Positions 28,893 to 37,151 of a stretch of DNA of 64,000 bases are shown here, piece after piece; position 1 is the stretch's first letter, and each line of letters opens with the position of its first letter. The notes beneath the pieces are model-generated. The model was not told the DNA's origin, did not search any database, and saw nothing but the letters and a program-made list of their open reading frames with translations. The stretch is from G963662655 sp963666875 (GTDB lineage: Bacteria > Cloacimonadota > Cloacimonadia > Cloacimonadales > JAIOQZ01): the NCBI GenBank assembly GCA_963666875.2, contig CAXXPU010000014.1:310001-374000 (forward strand), given 5' to 3'. Both the position numbers and the translations under genes were made by a program.

Positions 28893-29318
28893 ATGAAAGC
28901 TCAACTATTCGCACTTCTGACCGCGTTCTTCTGGGGCGTCGGCGGCTACTTCGAGAAGAAAGGGCTGCACATGGGAAACCTCGCCCCGCAGATGGGTATC
29001 ACCATCCGCACCTTCGTCGCGCTCCTGATCCTGGGCGCCGTCAGCTTCCCGCAATGGAAGACCCTACAGTACGCCGGAACCAAGGCGCTGCTCTACATGG
29101 CGATCGGTGGCGGTGTCGCGGCCGGTGCATGCGGAATGCTATGCTTCTACATCGCGATCAAGGGCGCGCCGCTGGGAAAAGTCATGCCCATCGCGTTCAC
29201 CTCTCCCCTCTTCGGCGCTATCATGGGCATCCTCTTCAGCGGCGAGGCGATCACGCTCAAGAAAATCATCGGCATCGTCATGACCGTGGGCGGCATCTTC
29301 GTCCTAACCTTCAGTTGA
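28893..29318 (+). CDS. Half-size EamA/DMT-family membrane protein
   Basis: 141 residues with about five hydrophobic segments, a single EamA unit; most DMT transporters have two fused units (~300 residues). The segments FFWGVGGYFEKKGL and FTSPLFGAIMGILF fit the family. Like the EmrE-type and other half-size members it would have to dimerise. AAGGAT precedes the start, 3 nt after the dehydrogenase, so it may export or import that enzyme's substrate. Confidence 0.82.
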   Translation: MKAQLFALLTAFFWGVGGYFEKKGLHMGNLAPQMGITIRTFVALLILGAVSFPQWKTLQYAGTKALLYMAIGGGVAAGACGMLCFYIAIKGAPLGKVMPIAFTSPLFGAIMGILFSGEAITLKKIIGIVMTVGGIFVLTFS

Positions 29319-29319
29319 T

Positions 29320-29706
29320 ATGAAGAAGATCGCGGCAATCCTCGCTACCCTGATCCTGATCTTCGGTTGCTCGCAAGCGCCGAAGAAGCACGTCTCCATC
29401 ACAGATCGATTGCATCAATTGCAGACTAAAGACGGAAAACCGCAGCTCGAGCAGAAGGAAATCGCACTGCTCCGCGCGACCGGTGCGGGTTTCGAGGCGA
29501 TCGACCACCTGCTCTCGATGAAAGATGACCGGGGCGAGAATCTCTTCAAACCTACGGATGTCGCGTGGTTCCTGCGCTGCGGCGGTACGGTTCAGTACGC
29601 CGAGAACCTGGCGAGTCTTCGGGGCGATGGTGGGCGTCAATACTTCCATAACGGGCACAACATTGCTTACCTAAAGGCAATCGGAGCCGGGAAGATGTCG
29701 TTCTGA
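29320..29706 (+). CDS. Repeat lipoprotein, N-terminal part of a frameshifted gene
   Basis: 128 residues. MKKIAAILATLILIFGCS is a lipoprotein signal (lipobox ending in Cys17). From residue ~45 there are ~33-residue repeats (ALLRATGAGFEAIDHLLSMK; WFLRCGGTVQYAENLASLR; YLKAIGAG...). The third repeat is cut off at a GGG run (29689-29691). If one G is missing there, the frame continues into the next gene as IGAGEDVVLSLANMRTRQDQ, completing the repeat. So this is very likely the front of a ~450-residue surface or periplasmic lipoprotein. No ribosome-binding site is evident; coupling to the EamA stop (1-nt gap) is likely. Confidence 0.8.
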   Translation: MKKIAAILATLILIFGCSQAPKKHVSITDRLHQLQTKDGKPQLEQKEIALLRATGAGFEAIDHLLSMKDDRGENLFKPTDVAWFLRCGGTVQYAENLASLRGDGGRQYFHNGHNIAYLKAIGAGKMSF

Positions 29707-29717
29707 GCCTCGCGAAT

Positions 29718-30671
29718 ATGCGAACTCGACAAGATCAACCATTGTTCGACGGGCCGATCATTATCGATTATCTCGAACAGGGCGGCGATACGCTCTTTGC
29801 CCAAAAAATCCTCGACCTGTTCGACGCGCACGATGTAAATCCACACGGTTTCATGTGGCATTACAACAAACACCGGATGTCACTGGACGATCTGGACTTC
29901 TACCTTGGAATCGATCATATTCAGGTGGGTATGCTTCGAGGCTACATCGAGAATGGCGGAACAAGGGAGTACGCCGCCGTTCTGCAAAACGCCGGGTACG
30001 ACTTCGAATACATCATACGCATCAATAAGTTGAATGCATCGATTGAAATGCTTGCCCGTCCAGAAGATAGCAAACGACCGAACGCGCTCATACTGCTCCC
30101 GTGGACGGACAGGAACGGTGAATTCTCATCGAATGCAGCCGTCGCACTCTTTCATGAACTTTGGGAAGAATACGATACGACCTTTCGCTTCGTGTGGCAG
30201 GAATCGAATATCTTCGAATATTTCGAGCAGATGGATCGGGTCGATCTGATTGTCTTCTGCGGACACGGAAACGCCGAGGCAATTGTCTTCAACGACGGCT
30301 ATTCCATGCTTCGCAGCGATATCAGGGACGAATACGACGAACCGCAGCTCGACACCACCGATACCGAGTTCGAGGCGTTGTTTGCCAGGATGCCCCAGGA
30401 TGGCGTGATCTTTCTGGACGCCTGCGAGACCAACCGACCGACCGAGTCCGGTCGCAACCTTTACAAGTTCATCCAATCGATCGCCGGCGGCCGTCGCGTC
30501 ATCAGCGCGGAGACCATTTTTTCTCACGATCAGATCGTGCTGAAGAATGCCTACCCGCTCGAGATCGAATTTCTACCACCGCCACCACAAGAAGAACCAA
30601 GCCAGACGTTACCGGATAAAGAAAAAAGATTCAAGCAGTTACGCGAAGAGAAGAAGACTGAGCGCCATTAG
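29718..30671 (+). CDS. Caspase-like (clan CD) domain protein, C-terminal part of a frameshifted gene
   Basis: 317 residues in this frame. Residues 1-115 continue the repeats of the preceding lipoprotein; 118-300 form a caspase/CHAT-like domain: NALILLPWTDRNGEFSSNA, then LIVFCGHGN with His183 and VIFLDACETNR with Cys236, the His-Gly and Asp-Ala-Cys dyad of clan CD peptidases. The tail is proline- and lysine-rich. The start at 29718 has no ribosome-binding site and is probably an artefact of the upstream missing base. The 3' end overlaps the convergent ZIP gene by 33 nt. Substrate unknown; a cell-surface or periplasmic cysteine protease is implied. Confidence 0.78.
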   Translation: MRTRQDQPLFDGPIIIDYLEQGGDTLFAQKILDLFDAHDVNPHGFMWHYNKHRMSLDDLDFYLGIDHIQVGMLRGYIENGGTREYAAVLQNAGYDFEYIIRINKLNASIEMLARPEDSKRPNALILLPWTDRNGEFSSNAAVALFHELWEEYDTTFRFVWQESNIFEYFEQMDRVDLIVFCGHGNAEAIVFNDGYSMLRSDIRDEYDEPQLDTTDTEFEALFARMPQDGVIFLDACETNRPTESGRNLYKFIQSIAGGRRVISAETIFSHDQIVLKNAYPLEIEFLPPPPQEEPSQTLPDKEKRFKQLREEKKTERH

Positions 30672-31442
30672 CGCCATTCCTCCGACCAGTCCGTAGATCG
30701 CCAGGTGGTGCTTGCCGTATTCCTCAGCGGTCGGCAAGAGCTGATCCAGCGAGATGAACACCATGATACCCGCCACGGACGAGAAGATCACGCCGAACAT
30801 CAAACTGCTCATGAACCGCATCAGAAGCAGATACCCGATCACCGCGCCCACCGGCTCCGCCAGTCCGGACAGGAACGACCACACGAAGGCCTTCTTCTTA
30901 CTGCCGGTCGCGTAGTAGAGCGGTACCGAAACGGCGATCCCCTCCGGGATATTGTGGATCGCGATGGCGACGGCAATGGTGACACCGAGTGTCGGGTCGG
31001 CCAGCGCCGCGGTGAACGTCGCGAGTCCCTCCGGAAAGTTGTGGATCGCAATCGCCAGCGCCGAGAGAAATCCCATCCGCAGCAGCTTCTGCTTTTTCTT
31101 CGTTTCGTTGATATCCTCGACATGCCTTGCCTCGTGCGGGTTCTCGAAATCGGGTACCAGCTTGTCGATCATCGCGACGATCAACATCCCGAGGAAGAAT
31201 CCCCCGACCGTCAGCCAGTACGCCGTTTTTACCGTGTAATCCGCGCACAAAGCGTCCCGAGCCTTCTGGAATATCTCCACGAACGACACGTACAGCATAA
31301 CACCCGCCGAGAATCCCAGCGCCACCGAAAGGAACGACTCGTTCGTGCGCTTGCTGAAAAACGCGATCGCGCTGCCGATACCGGTCGAAAGTCCGGCGAA
31401 GATGGTCAGGGCAAGCGCAAAACCAACAGGTTGTGTAAACAT
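30639..31442 (-). CDS. ZIP-family divalent metal transporter
   Basis: Start at 31442 (AAGGA upstream), 267 residues, eight hydrophobic segments. HNFPEG (134-139) and HNIPEG (163-168) are the ZIP metal-site signatures in TM4 and TM5. A His/Glu/Lys-rich loop (~98-120, HEARHVEDINETKKK) between TM3 and TM4 is the usual variable metal-sensing loop. It imports Zn2+, Fe2+ or similar ions across the inner membrane (ZupT/GufA-like). Standalone gene; its promoter region contains the palindromic element at 31543-31660. Confidence 0.93.
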   Translation of the reverse strand: MFTQPVGFALALTIFAGLSTGIGSAIAFFSKRTNESFLSVALGFSAGVMLYVSFVEIFQKARDALCADYTVKTAYWLTVGGFFLGMLIVAMIDKLVPDFENPHEARHVEDINETKKKQKLLRMGFLSALAIAIHNFPEGLATFTAALADPTLGVTIAVAIAIHNIPEGIAVSVPLYYATGSKKKAFVWSFLSGLAEPVGAVIGYLLLMRFMSSLMFGVIFSSVAGIMVFISLDQLLPTAEEYGKHHLAIYGLVGGMALMALSLLLFA

Positions 31443-31542
31443 TGGTAGTCCTTTTTGCGACAGCTTAATGCATACATCCCACGATGGCAAGTTTTTCGTT
31501 GAAGCCCTCATTTGTCCGCCTTATCCCGCAGAACGATTATAA

Positions 31543-31660
31543 CCTCATCCCCCGCCTTCTCCCGTCCCGATGCATCGGGAGGAGAAGGAGCTAAGATGAA
31601 TCACCATCTGAAACGCGATGTTCCCTCGCCCACGAAGTGGGAGAGGGGGCAGGGTGAGGG
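31543..31660. repeat. Dispersed palindromic element, copy B (inverted relative to copy A)
   Basis: 31555-31581 equals the reverse complement of 22954-22980 (27/27) and 31622-31647 that of 22893-22918 (26/26), in reversed order, so the whole element is flipped. It lies in the divergent space between ZIP and the next plus-strand gene. Confidence 0.8.
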
Positions 31661-31673
31661 TCTTTACAATGAG

Positions 31674-31702
31674 TTGGGATATTTCACGATCAATCTTATA
31701 TT
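31674..31702 (+). promoter_or_regulatory. Promoter immediately before the ATG (possible leaderless transcript)
   Basis: TTGGGA (31674-31679), 17 nt, TATATT (31697-31702), then ATG 6 nt later at 31709. No Shine-Dalgarno lies between, so transcription would start at or within a base or two of the start codon. Confidence 0.5.
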
Positions 31703-31708
31703 ATCCTC

Positions 31709-33103
31709 ATGAGATACCTGTCTATCATCATCATGATTCTATTTGCGGCATGCGCGCTGTCGGTCGGCGAGGAAAGGCTGATCGAGAGGAAAGGCGATCG
31801 CGATCTTAGAGAAGGTCTTTCCGCGCCCATGTACGTTGGGGTGTCACAGCCCATGCCCACCGAAGCGCAGGCGGTGGAAAACGCCATGCAGGACGCGCGC
31901 CGCCAGATCGTGGAAAGCCTGGGAATCGAAATCATTATCGAGACCCTCGAGACCGGCTCCGATACCATCCGAAACGGCATCGTCAATCGCAGCCTGAGCA
32001 CCCGGGACATGACAAGGCTCTACGCCCGCAACATCCTCCAGGTGTCGGTCGAAAGCCGCTACATCGAGAAATGGGAACGCCGCTCTCAGCAGGGAATCAC
32101 GCGCTACTACAAGGTTTGGGTCGCGGTACCGTTTCGGGAAAAGGAATTCCAGGCGCTGTGGAAGGAGACCATCCGGCAATTCTCCCGCCAGTTCCAAATC
32201 CTTGAACCGATATCCCAGTGGTCGAATCCCGAGCCGTCGAAGATTCCCGACCTCTTTCTGCTCTACGAATCGGTCTCACGCATCGAGAGGGAGTTTCTTT
32301 CGCAATACTGGATGATCCACCTGCCCGAATATCGCCGGTTTCAGGAAGAAAAGACACGCCTGGAGGGAATCCTGCGCAACCTCACCGGTCGCATGCATAT
32401 CGATTTCGCGGAACGAAACGGAAAAGTATCCGGCAACTTGCTGTATATCGTCAAGATCGATGACCGACCGGTCCCCGGCATGCCGGTGCGGGTCATTTCC
32501 GAGACGCTCGACATCGACAGAATCGTGTATTCCGACGTCAACGGCATCATCGGAATCGACTACCAGTTCGAGGGTATCGAGGACGCGGAATTGTTCATCG
32601 TGGCAGGATGCACAGAGGATCAGTCCGACGCGATGCAGTTTCTGCCCAGTGTCCGCACCAGTCTGCCCTCACCGCTCAATCATCAAAACATAACCATCTC
32701 GCTGGACATCCAGACCCACCCGGAAAACCACTGGCTCGCTACCGAACTGGAGCGTCGTTTGCAGGATCGTGGATTCACGGTGATGCAGTCGCGCGACTCG
32801 CTGAACACGGACTACCTGATCCAGGCGGAGTTCCGCGCCACCACAAGCGACTCGACCCAGGGGGTCTTCGGATACAAAGCCGCGAAATCGACACTCAACC
32901 TACGCCTGCTCGACGATAGTCACACGCTTCTGTCATGGCGTCTGCCAAATGATGAATACCGCGATACGAGGGGATTCGGACGAACGTCGGACGAAGCGAG
33001 GCAGAACGCCCTGCAATTGAAAAACCTGCTGCTCCGAGAAGAAGCGCTCAGAGAAATCGTGCGTAAAATCGAGAAAGCAATCGACGAGAAGATTAACAAA
33101 TAA
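31709..33103 (+). CDS. LPP20-like secreted or lipid-anchored protein
   Basis: 464 residues. The short hydrophobic N-terminus MRYLSIIIMILFAAC could be a lipoprotein signal with Cys15. Residues ~38-135 (YVGVSQPMPTEAQAVENAM, DARRQIVESLGIEI, ARNILQVSVESRYIEKW, YYKVWVAVPF) match the LPP20/LpoB-like fold. The middle (~220-310) has a carboxypeptidase-regulatory-like beta domain (DRPVPGMPVRVIS, DVNGIIGIDY) and the C-terminal ~120 residues resemble an LptE/CsgG-like periplasmic domain. Probably envelope biogenesis; exact role unknown. Its stop codon lies in the left arm of palindrome C2. Confidence 0.7.
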   Translation: MRYLSIIIMILFAACALSVGEERLIERKGDRDLREGLSAPMYVGVSQPMPTEAQAVENAMQDARRQIVESLGIEIIIETLETGSDTIRNGIVNRSLSTRDMTRLYARNILQVSVESRYIEKWERRSQQGITRYYKVWVAVPFREKEFQALWKETIRQFSRQFQILEPISQWSNPEPSKIPDLFLLYESVSRIEREFLSQYWMIHLPEYRRFQEEKTRLEGILRNLTGRMHIDFAERNGKVSGNLLYIVKIDDRPVPGMPVRVISETLDIDRIVYSDVNGIIGIDYQFEGIEDAELFIVAGCTEDQSDAMQFLPSVRTSLPSPLNHQNITISLDIQTHPENHWLATELERRLQDRGFTVMQSRDSLNTDYLIQAEFRATTSDSTQGVFGYKAAKSTLNLRLLDDSHTLLSWRLPNDEYRDTRGFGRTSDEARQNALQLKNLLLREEALREIVRKIEKAIDEKINK

Positions 33104-33205
33104 CCCCCCTTAGTCCCCCCTTATCAGGGGGGTGAGAAAGTGATCGAAACTCAAGTCTGTCCGTTCACTCACCTCACTGATAAGGGGGGACTAAGGGGGG
33201 TTATT
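33099..33205. repeat. Palindromic element, copy C2
   Basis: Arms 33099-33136 and 33168-33205, complementary at 36 of 38 positions, 31-nt loop; same family as 27606-27702 but with a different loop. It separates two convergent genes and includes the stop codon of the upstream one, so it may serve as a bidirectional terminator. Confidence 0.8.
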
Positions 33206-33212
33206 CCATATA

Positions 33213-36200
33213 TCAAAAATCGGGCGCCAGCCAAAGGTAGTAGGTTGGCTTGGTGCTGGAGTTGAGGTCGGTCTCCCAGGCAATATCGAGCTTGAAGACG
33301 AACCAGCCGAGGAGCCAGCGCGGACCGAATCCGTACCCCATTTTCAGATCTTGCAATTCGTCATCCACAATCCCGTGATACCCCTCTTCGTAGTACCAGA
33401 CGCTTCCGAAATCGTAGAAAATACTTCCGCGAAGCTGCTGGAAGACGATCGGCAACGGGAAGCTGATCTGGAAATACTCGATGATAGGATAGCGCAATTC
33501 GATCGAGCCGAGGAATTTACGATCACCCTCGAGATCGTCCCGCACACCGCGAACTCCGTTGTAACCGCGGATCGAGAAGACACGCGGATCCTTGCCGGTG
33601 CTGGCGCCACTGAGGAAGCGGAACGCGAAGGCGTAGCGCTTGTTGAAGAGTAGATAGCTGCGCAGATCGCCGTACGCGATGAAATACTCGTCGTCCTTGG
33701 AGAGACTCTTGTCCAGCGAGATCGCGCCGCGCCACCCGGAGATCGGTCCCGTGTTGCTCCAGAGGGTGTTGTCCTGCACCAGATCGAGTCCGACCGAATA
33801 CACGGCGGCTTCCTTGGTATCGTATAGCTCCCACTCGCCGTCTGCTGATTCCTCCGTCAGCGGATCGTATTCCCAGACGTAACGTTCGCGCTGCCACTTG
33901 GAGAGCGCATTGGTGAAATCGAGTCGCCAGAACTTGTTGAACGGATAGCTGATCACCGACTCCAGCCCGAAATCGCGCTCGACAATCTTGCCGTCGAGGT
34001 ATCGGCCATACTGTGTATCGTACCAGTAATCCAGATAGATACTCTCGGTGTTGTAGTAGAAACCGCCGACGCCGAGGTCGATCCGGTGCGGCAGGTAGTA
34101 GTACATCACGCCGGCGCTGGAATCGTCCAGATCGCCAGCCAGGGAAAGCTGCACACCGAGCGCGTGATCGCCCATCAGATCGCTCATGCTGAACTGGAAA
34201 TAACCCAGCGCGCCATACGACGACGAATACGCCATTCCGCCCCAGAAGCGATCCAGCGACCACTTCAGTTTGAATGGACTGAGCTCGGGAACAGTCGAGA
34301 CGGTGTCCGGTCTTTCATCGATCTCCATGTTGTGCTGCTTGATCAGGCTGTCGCTCTCGGCGACGCCGCCCAGGTCGAACGTGGTGACATTTCGGTTGGT
34401 GAAGTTGCGTCGTTCGCGCTTGAACTTGCGCTCGCGATTACCGTACAGCTTATACCGGTCGATATCGAAACGCTGATAGAAATCGTCGCGGATCGCGGTC
34501 TTGACCGGCGGATGATAATCGTAGTATTCTAGATCTTCTAGCGGATTGGAGAAGGTATAGATATCCCACCCATTATTGTAGAAGCAGGAAAACACCAGAT
34601 ATTCGTCCGAAGGGCTGAGGTCGCCGGTGAATACACCGCAGAGGGTCTTGGTCACCTTCGCGCGCTGTCCTGTCTCCAGCTCGATCACATCGAAATTGGC
34701 GATGTAGTCCTTCTCGGAGATGAACAGCAGCTTGTCGCCGTCGCTGTTCCAGAAGGGAGAGTGGTTTTCCCAGTTGTCGTCGGTAACCTGGTAGAACGAT
34801 TCGTCGCGGGTGTCGTAGAGGAAGATGTCGCGGCCGAGGTTGTAGAAGACGTGGCTCGAATCGGCATGGGTGGTGTCGCGCATTGTCCGCTCGGAGTAGA
34901 AGGCGATCCGTGTGCCGTCGGGCGACCACCGCGGCGAACCGTCGTCGAAGCGGTCGTCGGTAATCTGGTCCAGTGTACCGCTCATCGGATCGAAGATATA
35001 GATGTCTGTCGCCATCTCCTTCTGTCCGCTCAGCACGTACTTGCCGTTCACGGGGGAGTAGTCGATTTCATAGACGTTGTCGAGCGCCGGAAACTGGTAT
35101 TCCTGTTCCCTTCGACCGGAATCGATGTTCTGCACGTACAGCTTGTCGCCGAAGGTCGATTTCGCGACGAACGCAAAGCGCTGGTCGTCCAGCCAGGAGA
35201 CGTTGTTGCGAAGAAAGTGGAATTCCTGAATCGAGCCGCTTGTCTCGCCTTCCACGATCAGGTGCTGGTCCTCCAGATCGATCAGCGAACCGCGCCATAA
35301 ACCTGTGCGGTAGTTGACGTTCGCAAAATAGAGGAAGTCCTGTCCGTTAGGCGTGAACCGCGGTGCGTAGTTGAGATACGAACCGGTCTTTTCGTGATCG
35401 GTGTGCTTTTCAAGTACCTCGAACGGCATCTTGTATTCTTCGATCATGGGGTAATATTTACGCTTGAGTCCCATCTCCCAGCGTTGTTCGAGCTCTTCGA
35501 ATTTCATGCCGAAGGTCTTCTGGGTGGATGCATCGGGATCTCGTGCGACACGCGCGGAGTGAAAGAAACTCATCACCTTCTCGCGACCATAGACTTCCGC
35601 CACCCAGGTCAGAAACGCCTCGCCCATCCTGTAGGCGTAGTAGCCGCCGATCTGATTGATCGGGTACATCCCGTCGTTCAGGATCATGTCGATGATGAAC
35701 ATGTTGTTGTAGTTGTCTTTGCCGCCGATCGACTCAAACTCGGGCAGACCCTCGCTGAACCAGAAGGGCAGTCCTGCGCCCGATCCGAGCATCCCGCCGC
35801 GCGAGACAGCGCCGACATAGGCGTGAGTCAGCTCGTGGATCAGCACCTCTTCCAGCTTGCGAAAGCTGCCATCAAAGGGAACCACCACGCGGTTCTTCTC
35901 ATATTCGGTGAAGCCGCCGACACCCTCGCTCAGAAGCGGATAGATGATGTTGGTGGTCTCGAATTCGCTGTGCGATTCGTAGAAGATGATGGGAATCCGG
36001 TAGCGGATGGGTTCCTTGAAGTCCTGCTTCAGGTAGTAGTAGGCCTCCTCGGACATCAGCGCGGCGATCCTGCCGAACTCCTCCGAATCCTTCTTGAAGT
36101 AGATGTCGAAGTGCATGGTCTGGATGACCGACCACTCCACCTTCTTCTTCTGAACCTTGTTCTTGCCGTAATAGACGGGATACAGACCGACACTAAGCAG

Positions 36201-36236
36201 TATCAGTATCGCGGAAAGGATAATCTTGTTTTTCAT
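33213..36236 (-). CDS. Fusion of gluzincin peptidase, TolB-like propeller and Omp85-like barrel
   Basis: 1007 residues. Signal peptide 1-20; gluzincin-type peptidase domain (~35-260) with HELTH at 134-138 and the third ligand Glu162 in FSEGLPEFES; WD40/TolB-like beta-propeller (~280-600: FTPNGQDFLYFANVN, SPDGTRIAFYSE, NSDGDKLLFISE); C-terminal beta-barrel (~690-1007) whose end (FSIRGYNGVRGV ... ELRYPIIEYF ... GYGFGPRW) is bacterial-surface-antigen/BamA-like and ends in Phe. It should be an outer-membrane protein with a periplasmic peptidase/propeller. Its start overlaps the MCE gene's stop. Whether the barrel inserts proteins or only anchors the enzyme is open. Confidence 0.85.
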   Translation of the reverse strand: MKNKIILSAILILLSVGLYPVYYGKNKVQKKKVEWSVIQTMHFDIYFKKDSEEFGRIAALMSEEAYYYLKQDFKEPIRYRIPIIFYESHSEFETTNIIYPLLSEGVGGFTEYEKNRVVVPFDGSFRKLEEVLIHELTHAYVGAVSRGGMLGSGAGLPFWFSEGLPEFESIGGKDNYNNMFIIDMILNDGMYPINQIGGYYAYRMGEAFLTWVAEVYGREKVMSFFHSARVARDPDASTQKTFGMKFEELEQRWEMGLKRKYYPMIEEYKMPFEVLEKHTDHEKTGSYLNYAPRFTPNGQDFLYFANVNYRTGLWRGSLIDLEDQHLIVEGETSGSIQEFHFLRNNVSWLDDQRFAFVAKSTFGDKLYVQNIDSGRREQEYQFPALDNVYEIDYSPVNGKYVLSGQKEMATDIYIFDPMSGTLDQITDDRFDDGSPRWSPDGTRIAFYSERTMRDTTHADSSHVFYNLGRDIFLYDTRDESFYQVTDDNWENHSPFWNSDGDKLLFISEKDYIANFDVIELETGQRAKVTKTLCGVFTGDLSPSDEYLVFSCFYNNGWDIYTFSNPLEDLEYYDYHPPVKTAIRDDFYQRFDIDRYKLYGNRERKFKRERRNFTNRNVTTFDLGGVAESDSLIKQHNMEIDERPDTVSTVPELSPFKLKWSLDRFWGGMAYSSSYGALGYFQFSMSDLMGDHALGVQLSLAGDLDDSSAGVMYYYLPHRIDLGVGGFYYNTESIYLDYWYDTQYGRYLDGKIVERDFGLESVISYPFNKFWRLDFTNALSKWQRERYVWEYDPLTEESADGEWELYDTKEAAVYSVGLDLVQDNTLWSNTGPISGWRGAISLDKSLSKDDEYFIAYGDLRSYLLFNKRYAFAFRFLSGASTGKDPRVFSIRGYNGVRGVRDDLEGDRKFLGSIELRYPIIEYFQISFPLPIVFQQLRGSIFYDFGSVWYYEEGYHGIVDDELQDLKMGYGFGPRWLLGWFVFKLDIAWETDLNSSTKPTYYLWLAPDF

Positions 36237-37138
36237 CAGAACACACTGAAATCAAAGTATTTCGTCGGATGCGACTTCACATCCTCGAGCAGTGAATCCA
36301 GCTCCGTGACCGCATCGACCATGTCGTCGTAGAGCTTCTTCTCATACAACAGGCGCGAGACCGTGTTGTCACCGTTTTCGATATTGTGTGAAATTCGATC
36401 GAACCGCACTACCAGCGAATCCAGACGCGTGAAAAGGTTGCGCGCGTCCTTTGCAACGCCATCGAGATCCTCGACGGTGCGGTGAAGCGGCTCTTCGTTG
36501 TCGTCGAGGATGCGATTGACCTTCCCGAAGGTCTGCGACGCTCCCTCGACCGCCTTGCCCAATGGCGCCCGGTTCTCATGGATAATCGCGTTCAGGCTGG
36601 CGATCATCACCTTCGCGGAATCGGCGAGTTCGTTGAAATCGTCCAGAATACCGTCTGTGTCGCCGATATTCGAGATGATGCCTTCGATCTTCTCCACCAG
36701 ATTATCCAGTCGTGCGAAGACGCCCGTGATACCGGCGTCGGTCTTTCCATCCTGCACCTTCGCCAGGTCGATCTCGCCCGGGCCTTTCCCCGGTCTGATG
36801 TCGATCCGCTTGCCGCCCATCAGGTTGGATTCGTGCAGATGGAACAGAGTGCCTTCCTTCAACGGGAAATGAATCCGCACCAGGAGCGTGATCAGGACGC
36901 CGTCTTCCTGCACCTGCATCGATTTGATCCTGCCCACTTCCATGCCGTTCATGGTGACCGTCTCGCCCGGCTTGATGTTGTTCGCGTTCTCGAACTTCAC
37001 CGTCACCTGCGTGTAGTTTCGCAGATCGAGGTACTGCTTCAGCCACATGTAGCCCAGTGCGAAGATCACCAGCGAAACGACCGTGATGATCCCGACCTTG
37101 ACCTCGATCGACCGCTTGTCGCGATAGTATTTCTCCAT
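36236..37138 (-). CDS. MCE/MlaD-family lipid-binding protein
   Basis: The start at 37138 gives 300 residues; an upstream extension would run into mutY. One N-terminal transmembrane helix (~15-33, VGIITVVSLVIFALGYMWL) is followed by a single MCE domain (~38-125: VTVKFENANNIKPGETVTMNG, VGRIKSM, LMGGKRIDI) and a long helical region (~140-295) with coiled-coil character. Such proteins shuttle phospholipid between inner and outer membranes, normally with MlaE/MlaF; neither is in this window. Operon partner of an outer-membrane fusion protein, consistent with an envelope role. Confidence 0.9.
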   Translation of the reverse strand: MEKYYRDKRSIEVKVGIITVVSLVIFALGYMWLKQYLDLRNYTQVTVKFENANNIKPGETVTMNGMEVGRIKSMQVQEDGVLITLLVRIHFPLKEGTLFHLHESNLMGGKRIDIRPGKGPGEIDLAKVQDGKTDAGITGVFARLDNLVEKIEGIISNIGDTDGILDDFNELADSAKVMIASLNAIIHENRAPLGKAVEGASQTFGKVNRILDDNEEPLHRTVEDLDGVAKDARNLFTRLDSLVVRFDRISHNIENGDNTVSRLLYEKKLYDDMVDAVTELDSLLEDVKSHPTKYFDFSVF

Positions 37139-37151
37139 CTCGTTCCCGCCT

